Below are positions 56,555 through 64,000 of a DNA stretch of 64,000 nt, in pieces. The translations under genes were made by a program, and so were the position numbers. Position 1 is the stretch's first letter, and the number at the start of each line of letters is the position of its first letter. The notes beneath the pieces were generated by a model. That model ran no database searches. It was not told where the DNA came from and saw only the letters and a program-made list of their open reading frames with translations. This DNA is from Polychytrium aggregatum (Eukaryota > Chytridiomycota > Chytridiomycetes > Polychytriales): positions 992,001 to 1,056,000 of the forward strand of contig NW_026516209.1 of assembly GCF_025602895.1 (NCBI RefSeq). Direction: 5' to 3'.

Positions 56555-59500
56555 TCAATCATGACTTTCCTCCGCGTTGTCAATCGGAGGGCTGCCTGTG
56601 ATGCTGATGGATGAGTCTGCTGAGCAATAGTCATAGAACTCGATACCGAACCCAGTCTTCAGGTTGAGACGCAGCGTCTCGTACGAGGTTCTGATGGTGC
56701 AGAGCAGGTGCTCGCTTTGCTTGTTTTCCACCTTGTCGAACTCGATCCGAGTTCCACGGATGCACACGAGCCGCTGATCGACCTGAGATGACACCTTGAT
56801 GCATAAGCAGCGATCTTGACGGACAGCAACAGCAGTAGCAGCAACAACATGAATTGAGATCGCCTTACCTTCTGCTCGGAATTGATGTGACCCATGAACA
56901 TGTTGCCTCGCTCCAGGAGGAGCAGCGAGTAGTTTCCAAGCTTTCGCCAGCGGGACCCTAGCTTGCCTTCAAGGATCCAGAGCTCGACTTTGTCCAGAAG
57001 CTTGGCCTTGACTTCGATCTCTTCGGGTTTTTTCTTCTGGGGAGAGTGCGCTATCACCCTGGATGTTATCTTCGACGACGATGATGGACCATTGGCATCG
57101 TGGCCGCCGATGAGCAGGGATGTATCCTTTCGTATGATGCTGAGGACGACCGGCATAAAAGCCAGAACAAGTATAGAAGAAAAGACAGCGAACTGTCGAC
57201 CGGCGATAATGTGGAACTGATATTGATAGAGCCCCGGGACGAGAGAGATACCGAAATACGCCACCATCCAGAACACGACGCTCCTTCAGACACGAGAGGA
57301 ATGCGGTTAAAACGCGCCAAAGCGGACGCTGACAGCAACAGACGGGTGCAACGTCGGCGCTTACCCCAGGAGCAGAATAAAGTATCGCAGTTCAGAGCTA
57401 CAAAAGGGAATCGGGGATGGTCAATAAAGCCCGCCGAGCATGCCCTGACAACTGAGTGGAATAGAGACCTATATCGCATTGCCACTAGACACTCACAACT
57501 TTTCGTCCGTAGTGCTCTTCAAACACAGAGCAAGGCCAGAGAAGGTCAAGATAATGTTGATGATGTAGTCGCAAATAAAAGTGACAACAAGCACCGCGCC
57601 GGATGGCTCGCATGTCAGGATTCGGTTAACATCGTCGAGCTGAGTAATAGATATGCCCGGATACTGTTGCAGATTCGATCCCAGGAATATCTGAAAACGG
57701 TGGAGCTCAGCATGAGTCACAACGCCATCATGATCAAATTCGCTGCTTGGGCGGGTGAAAACGCTGTCCTACCGCCTGAAGCGCCAGCACGGCCATCAGA
57801 AAGAGAAGAATGTGATATCCAGGCACCGGCTTCTTCTTGGCCAAGTTGCTGTTCTTGCGGAAGTAGTGCACTGAGATGTGGCCGTGTGTCAATCGTTTGA
57901 TCAAGCTCGCCGCTCTTTGCAAAGCACCACAAACAACAGATGCGAACGCAGATCGTCGATCAGATCGACCGTGCGTCCTGTATCCAAACTCACCAAGTGC
58001 CTTGAACGTGACCGGGCTGTGGGATGGTGAGATGGTGAGATGGTGAGATGGTGAGATGGATGGTGAGATGGTGAGGAGTTGATGGGGGCCATAAATGTTG
58101 CTCCGAATACACTTTGGTCTTCTCCACCGCCCACAGGCGAAATGGATCCCTAAGCGCCTGCACAGTCACTCACGGATATTCCATCCACCTCGACATCTTA
58201 TCGAGCATGTCTGCACGTCAAGCTGCAGCCGAGTTCATGCTGGCTTACCACAAACACAGTGTCAGCGAGATCACTCCCCAACACTCCGAGAGGATACAGT
58301 TGGCTGCATCTGGGAGTGGGTTCTGAACGATCGGAAGCGAGAAACCAAGGGCGCATCCAAGGAGGGCTGTTCGTCGGGATCCACAGCACCTGTCAGTCAG
58401 TCGCATCATCGAACACTCGCTGTGGATGTGGATGTGGATGTGGATGTGGATGTGGATGTGGATGTGGATGTGGATGTGGATGTGGATGTGGATGTGGATG
58501 TGGATGCATGGGTGTGGTTTGCATATTTGTGGCAAGAGCAATGCACCCACCGCTTGCTGTGTTGACGAGTCCATAGATTGCCACGGACTTTGATCGGTAG
58601 TTCGCAACCACAAAGACAAACAGCACCACACAAAGGGCCACACCGATGTACCCGATGATGCGGGCCCATTGGACATCGGAGCTGAGTGGATTGACGACAT
58701 TGACAGGATAGTCACCAGGGATGGATCCTGGCGATATGGACGAGCAATTGGTGGTAGTGTGGTGTCAGCAAGCGAGTGAGTGGCAGCAAGCAAGTGAGTG
58801 GCAGCAAGCGAGCGAGTGCCACAATGGGAGTGATCGTCAGCGGGGTCGACGGCGATGACCGTGGCTTGGCGGTGTCAATCAGGCGACAGGTAGACCGCAA
58901 AGAGTATGGCCCACACTGAACGGCGATGCCAGCGAGCACCAACAAAGTCGGTGAAGCAAGGAGACCATCCCATTGGGAGGCACAATCGACTCTACATATA
59001 TGCAGACTTACAAGCGCGCCGAATGACAGATAATCCACGATACATACCAGCTCTCAAAAGCGCCGCGTACGAGCTAGCCTGTGTTTGGTTGGGACTCAGA
59101 GGCTGCATATAGTCGATGATATCGAACGAGTAGTTATCCGTTTTGTAGGTGGTGATTTGCTTCATTATAAGTGACCATGAGCTGGTCGATCGGTTAAAGT
59201 CCTGAGAAAACGAAGAGTGTCAGAGCGATGCTCAAGATCCAGCCATCCACAGCCCATGATTGTGCTGAAGTGTCTGTTCGTGAGCTTACCTTATTGATGA
59301 ACTGGGCCACACTTGATATGATCGATCCAGAGTTTGGTCAGTCGATTATCTCAATGTCGGATCGGTGTATGGCATGGTTCTGTAGAACACTTACGCAGAT
59401 ACCCTCTGGCCGTAGTCTGCAATAGGTTTTCATATCAGTTAGCGTCACACATCGCCACAGAATCAAACCGGAGTGGGATCAGTTCTGGTCATACAGTGGT

Positions 59501-62500
59501 TGTACGATGAAGGGACAATGAGTCAAGCCAAGGGAACTCACTATTGAGGCTGATGAGTCCAGATGCCCCATTCGTCGTGTTGAAGACCGAGACATTCACA
59601 AGCCCATAGGGTACCTGATTTTGGCTAATCTGAGCTGCTGTCGTCAGATTGTTCTTCAAGAGCTGAGAGACAGTTTACCAATGTGAGGACATCGACAACG
59701 AAAGCGAGAGCATGGCGCTGCGAGGGATGTGCTCGTGTGAATATGCCTACCGTGTCCCATCCAGCGACCATGAGCAAGGCGCAGTCATATGTCAACCTAT
59801 AGTGGACGATGAGAGCTTAGATGAGCACAATCAGCGGACAATATCTCTTTGACAGCCACAACTCACGGTGGGATTGTGGAGTACTGGTCCATCCCCAGGA
59901 AGCTGGAGGTGTAATAGTTGAAGGTCATGTTGAGGTTGATCCAAGGCGTGGAGGATGACGCCGTCAGGATGGGACCCGTCCTATTTGTAGCGTATTATCG
60001 TTGATATAAGAGATCCTGGTATTGCCTTGTCTGATCAACTCATTGCAGGATCACAAGCAAGTACTTACAGAACATAATGTCTGAGGAACAACCAACGACC
60101 ATTATGGATAGTCCACAGTTAGAACTATACTTGATGTTATCCAGTGGCAACAACATGCCCCGTCCATAATGCGGTGCTTGGCGCAGACACCAAATGGCAC
60201 TCACTGATCAATGAATGCCCCGGTGATCAGCGATGAGTTCTGGATTGGTGGCGTGACGAACAACGAGTTTATAGACTGCATGTTGGTGGGTCTTGAAAGG
60301 CCGTTCGACACAAACCATGAGAATTGGCTGCCTGTGAGGTTTCCTGCAGCACTGTCGTGCCCATCATCAAAGTGGTCATGGAGTCAGTCCACACGATCTG
60401 CTGCCACACAGATTCTACAGACACATGCGATTCCAGTCGCATTCACGACAGGTACATTCATGGCGATGCATTCACGACAGTCACTCGGTCTAGTGCACAT
60501 CTGCATACTCACACAGACTGAGTCGATCCGACGAGTTGCGTTGCGTTGTGTTGTCGAGACAAATATGGCGTGGCAAGTGGCTTGTGTCAGTCGCATTGTG
60601 TCAATCGCAACGAGCCTGTATCGCGCGAGCACTGCTCTGTGGCTCTATGGCTCTGTGACCGCCTCCTGTTCTCACCTGGAGCCACAGACACGATGCTTCG
60701 AAACTCCCGGCCAAGACCACAAAGACCCTGACTTTTGACGCCTTCATTGCCGAGATCACTCCGGAGTAGTCCCAGGTCGCAGCGTTTGATGCTGGCGTGA
60801 CACCGGCTTGATCTCCGATGTATCGCATGAACGTGATGTTGATGTTCAAGGCAGCGGCTTGATCCAAGAACCCAGGAAGCAGGCTCACACCGGTCATGGA
60901 GTACTGCGAAGACTTTCTCATCCGATCCGAGATTGATGCCGCAGTCAGCGCGGTGTCCACTACGATATCCATACTATTGCAATGTGGTCGTTGAGCGGCG
61001 GCGTTCGGCTTACCGTTACAATGAGACCCATTCGTCGCCATCCCATGCTGTACATGAACTCGGCGATCGCTAGTGATGTAGCCATATGGCGTCGTTTTGT
61101 ATTTTGTCGAGCCAGATCGAAATCCGTAAGTAAGTGTCTGCATCATAAAACAATTACATCCAAAGCTTCTTGGTCCTTCACAGTTCACATACCGGCGCCC
61201 ACGTAGCCAGTGTCAGGCATGGTTCGGAAAAACGTCGGGTAGACTGACCGATCTGTCAGCTATGCATTAGCGAGTACATGTGTTAGTCGTGAGCATACCA
61301 TTTGTCGTTGACAAGAGTGAGAAGGGCTCGCTTATGACCTCCTTCGAGAGTGAGCATTGATACCAAACTGGAGTACGAACTTCCATGGAGAAAGGATGGA
61401 GGTGGAGGGATGCATATGCGAGCAATGTCGCTGGGTAGATATCGGTGAAGGAGACCGTGTGCATCGTGACTACCCTTACAAATGGTTGGTTTGCGATCGG
61501 CGAGCAGTACGGGACGTTGGCAACACTGGCAGAAAGTGCGCCGAGGGGCACGTTGGCTGCCCCATTCAGACCCAAGTTTGTGGCGCTGTTGGGTTCGCCT
61601 ACATGACGGGATACCGGATCGGAGGAGAGAAAATTGAGTAGCATGCGCTAAATCCGGTCGCTCCACGTCGATACTCGCACACGACGCAAGCTCACCAATG
61701 AGACCGTTGACTCCCCGCCCCCCAACCAAGGGATTGAGGCCGTTCAAACTTCCTAGGATGGCCGTGAGCTGAGCACAAAGGACGCAAGGAAGGCGATGTT
61801 TTGGTTCAGTCGCGGTCGCTGTATGCGATCGGAATCCCGCCGAACAATCGCAGAAACGCTCTCATTCCTCCCCTCCCTCCCTTCCTGCGACGAATCGACA
61901 CAATCAGCACGTGGCTCTCGCCGTGCATATGGCTCGCTGCTCTCTTACCGAGCTTCCTTGCGAGTTGTACGGATTTGCCGTATTGACGGTCTGGATCGCT
62001 CGAACTCTCAGGTTCTAGAGCCCAACGCCGATAAAGCCACATCACATCACATCACATCACATAGCATCACAGAACATAGCATCACATAACATCACATAAC
62101 ATCACAGAACATCACATAGCATCGCAGAGTATGCCACATCACGGCGCAAAAGTATGCCGTTTCCACGCATGAAAATGAAAACATCGTTCAGTATACTCGG
62201 AGCCATGAATGAACCATTCGAATGGCGATATCCAGACGGTAAGCACAATTCGAAACCTACGATTCCAGGAAGGATGTTGGGGCTGTTGGAAAGAACGACG
62301 GCCCGGCAGATGGGAGCAGAGGTTGAGTTTGGGATATGCAAACGAGAGCGATACCAGACCGGGAAGAGGCTGTGGCTGCCAGTGGCGTTTGAACTGGTGC
62401 GTCATGGAGGCCTCTATCATCTGGGGTAATGCATAGTGGATAGGGATGGAAAGGGGAATGGACGGGTGTACACTCACTTGGCATTGATTTCGTTGGTGAG

Positions 62501-62927
62501 ACTGAGAACGGCGTAGTACCTGGGCAAGGAGTTCAGTTCCATGAATATATACCATGACATGCATCCTTCTTCCATTTCACAGTCACCAAGGAAACAGAAT
62601 GTCCGTACGCTTTGTCTGCGACTGGCCGAACATCCTCCTGCCTGGAGTTCCATAGTCCGCAAGACCGAATGGACGGTCCACGCTCTGAGACGAGAACGAA
62701 AGTTGGGGGGGGGGAGAGTGGCCTTACATGCTGTAAATGGCGGCATACATGTCGTATGGCGAGTTCATGTAATACCCCGCAACGCCGATCGTCACATTGG
62801 CCACGGCGTTGGGATAGGCCTTGGACGGGTGCACAGGGAACCACGGCGGTAGCGGCGTCGCAGTGCTGGCTTGGCGAGCCAGGAGGCCGAGCACCAGCAG
62901 TGCCTGTACTGCATTTGTGAGCAGCAT
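56555..62927 (-). CDS. Class C (GABA-B-like) G-protein-coupled receptor, paralogue B
   Basis: The inverted paralogue of receptor A, with the same exon order. The ATG at 62927 opens a signal peptide (VQALLVLGLLARQASTA), followed by WFPVHPSKAYPNAVANVTIGVAGYY; YYAVLSLTNEINAK; TAILGSLNG..LVGGRGVNGLIG; NVPLGALSASVANVPYCSP; LTDRSVYPTFFRTMPDTGYVGA; and MYSMGWRRMGLIVT. The membrane segments include YIGVALCVVLFVFVVANY, YHILLFLMAVLALQAV, YIINIILTFSGLALCL and VFWMVAYFGISLVPG, then a final TM VFSSILVLAFMPVVLSII. A PH-like tail (GSRWRKLGNYSLLLLERGNMFM; RLVCIRGTRIEFDKVE) ends at TGA 56555. The seven-TM class C layout with a Venus-flytrap ectodomain is clear, but the ligand is not. Intron lengths and some exon edges were not individually fixed. 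Confidence 0.78.
58022..58075. repeat. GGTGAGAT minisatellite in receptor B
   Basis: Inverted counterpart of 51483-51541 with a slightly different unit order, including one shortened ATGG unit. Confidence 0.9.
58421..58506. repeat. (ATGTGG)n microsatellite in receptor B
   Basis: The inverted counterpart of the array at 51042-51136, with about two fewer units. Confidence 0.95.
60201..61074 (-). repeat. Inverted repeat arm 1, copy in receptor B
   Basis: Partner of 48591-49437. Sequence flanking the arm on both sides is only recognisable as homologous at protein level, so the boundary of near-identity is abrupt. Confidence 0.85.
62040..62125. repeat. ACATCAC/ACATAGC satellite-like repeat in receptor B
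   Basis: CACAT, CACATAGCAT and CACAGAACAT units repeat in tandem over about 85 bases between the first exons of receptor B. Receptor A has no equivalent at the matching place. Confidence 0.8.
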
Positions 62928-64000
62928 GGCAGCCAGGGAGGGAAGCGCTGGAAAATCTGTGGGAAGAGTCGGGTAAAAGTGTCCCGGGTCGAGCAAACGA
63001 TATGGCGGTCCAGGGACGGATGTCGTCGGCTGGCTTTTACAGGATGAGGACGATGGAGGAACTGAGGCAGGCGAAAGGGCCTTGGCGGGTGCAGGAGGCT
63101 GGAGGAACTATCGGACCAGAAATATATTCGTTCGACGATGCATATGTGGTCAGACGGCCACGCCGGTCTTGAGGTGGCAGACCGGCAGCGACAGACGGCC
63201 ACGCCCGAATGACATCATCGATCAGGCCGTTTCATGCCTGCATTCAAAGTAGCCGCCCGAAGAGGGCAGACGATGCCGACCAATCCAAGGGCGGTCCAAG
63301 GTGGTCGATCCGCTTGGCGCTCGGCAATATGTCGGCGGCTGGAGTGACGCAGCGGCAGAGCTCGGTGGAATCGATCGAGCGATGGATTCGCATCTGGGCC
63401 AAAATGACCGAGCTCTGACAATACTGGTAGTCCACCTCGGTGTTCCGTAGCGGACAGCGCCTCTCTTTTCGATTCAAACGACTCTCGGAATACAACGGGT
63501 TCCTTGTTTCTGAATCGTGCATGTCGCTGTGCCATGCGCACCTCCGGCGATGGATGAACGGGATGGGCATTCGGGTTTCAGAAACAGAGGATTTGGCAAG
63601 CAAACTCGCTCGAACCGACTATCTTGGGGCCGCGTTTCAGGGGGAAAGTGTCATCCATATGTCCCAGGTTTCAAAGCCACACATCATCATCACACCCACA
63701 CCCATCACCAGACCAGCACCCACCGCTCGAGACAACGCAGCGATGTGGAATACCATGTATTGAGCCGGATGCAAATTGCCAGGCGCTGCTGACATCCCCT
63801 TTCCGTACGAATGTTGCGCAGTGAACAAGAGAAGCGATGGAAGAGAGTGAGGAGGAAGGGCGGGATAGTGGCAAAGGAGAATCCATCGTGAGGATGAGCA
63901 AAGAAAAGAAAATGAGAGGGGAAAAGAAAAAGGAGAACAAATAGCCCAAAGCTGAAGCAAGAACGCGCGAACAGAACCGCAAGCTGGAACAGCCCCAACC
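62928..64000. other. Upstream region of receptor B, no further gene recognised
   Basis: The last kilobase contains no ORF with recognisable features. TAAAAG-type AT-rich elements near 62973 and 63035 could be part of the receptor B promoter. The final 150 bases are purine-rich. Confidence 0.45.

Larger units (their letters stand above)
57826..58963 (-). repeat. Inverted repeat arm 2, copy in receptor B
   Basis: Partner of 50582-51740. About 1.1 kb of near-identity surrounded by clearly diverged paralogous sequence. Confidence 0.88.

Overview
The window looks like nuclear DNA of a zoosporic (flagellated) true fungus, most likely a chytrid; the species cannot be fixed from the sequence. Fungal signs are a Skt5/Chs4-type chitin synthase activator ending in a CaaX box, a Fun19-type SWIRM protein, a DHA2 drug transporter, fungal-type ARG7, and GT-AG introns of about 50-350 nt with CTAAC-like branch sites. 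Flagellar or centriolar signs are homologues of IFT25, EFHB/CFAP21 and CCDC112, which non-flagellated fungi lack.

Layout. 1-9.1 kb: 3' end of a serine hydroxymethyltransferase, a PC-esterase/TBL-like membrane protein (-), IFT25 (-), a SWIRM protein (+), mitochondrial ribosomal protein mL40 (+), a small unknown ORF behind a textbook promoter, and simple repeats. 9.1-16.1 kb: a Sel1-repeat gene (-) diverges from a 1447-residue gene (+) whose spliced product reads SAM-TIR-NACHT-WD40. This NLR-like architecture combines SARM1-like and fungal STAND modules and is the strongest candidate for an undescribed system here. 17.3-35.1 kb: DHA2 transporter, RWDD2-like protein (-), Skt5/Chs4 homologue, ARG7 (ornithine acetyltransferase), an unknown multipass membrane protein (-), and an unknown basic/proline-rich protein. 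35.6-46.7 kb: a 53-residue membrane protein, DPH4 (diphthamide synthesis), COQ5 (ubiquinone synthesis), a SAC3/GANP protein (-), a PPR protein and EFHB (-). 47.3-62.9 kb: two class C (GABA-B-like) receptor paralogues face each other tail to tail. They carry two pairs of nearly identical inverted segments that include introns and microsatellites, and a CCDC112-like gene lies between them.

Most genes are ordinary housekeeping genes, closely packed and often convergent with 0.2-0.4 kb between them. ARG7, COQ5, mL40 and the PPR protein act in mitochondria. IFT25, EFHB and CCDC112 serve the flagellum or centriole. The receptor pair and the SAM-TIR-NACHT-WD40/Sel1 pair are the accessory, rapidly evolving parts. 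Exon boundaries were placed by hand from splice motifs, reading phase and family alignment recalled from knowledge. Where a chain could not be closed, the entry says so.
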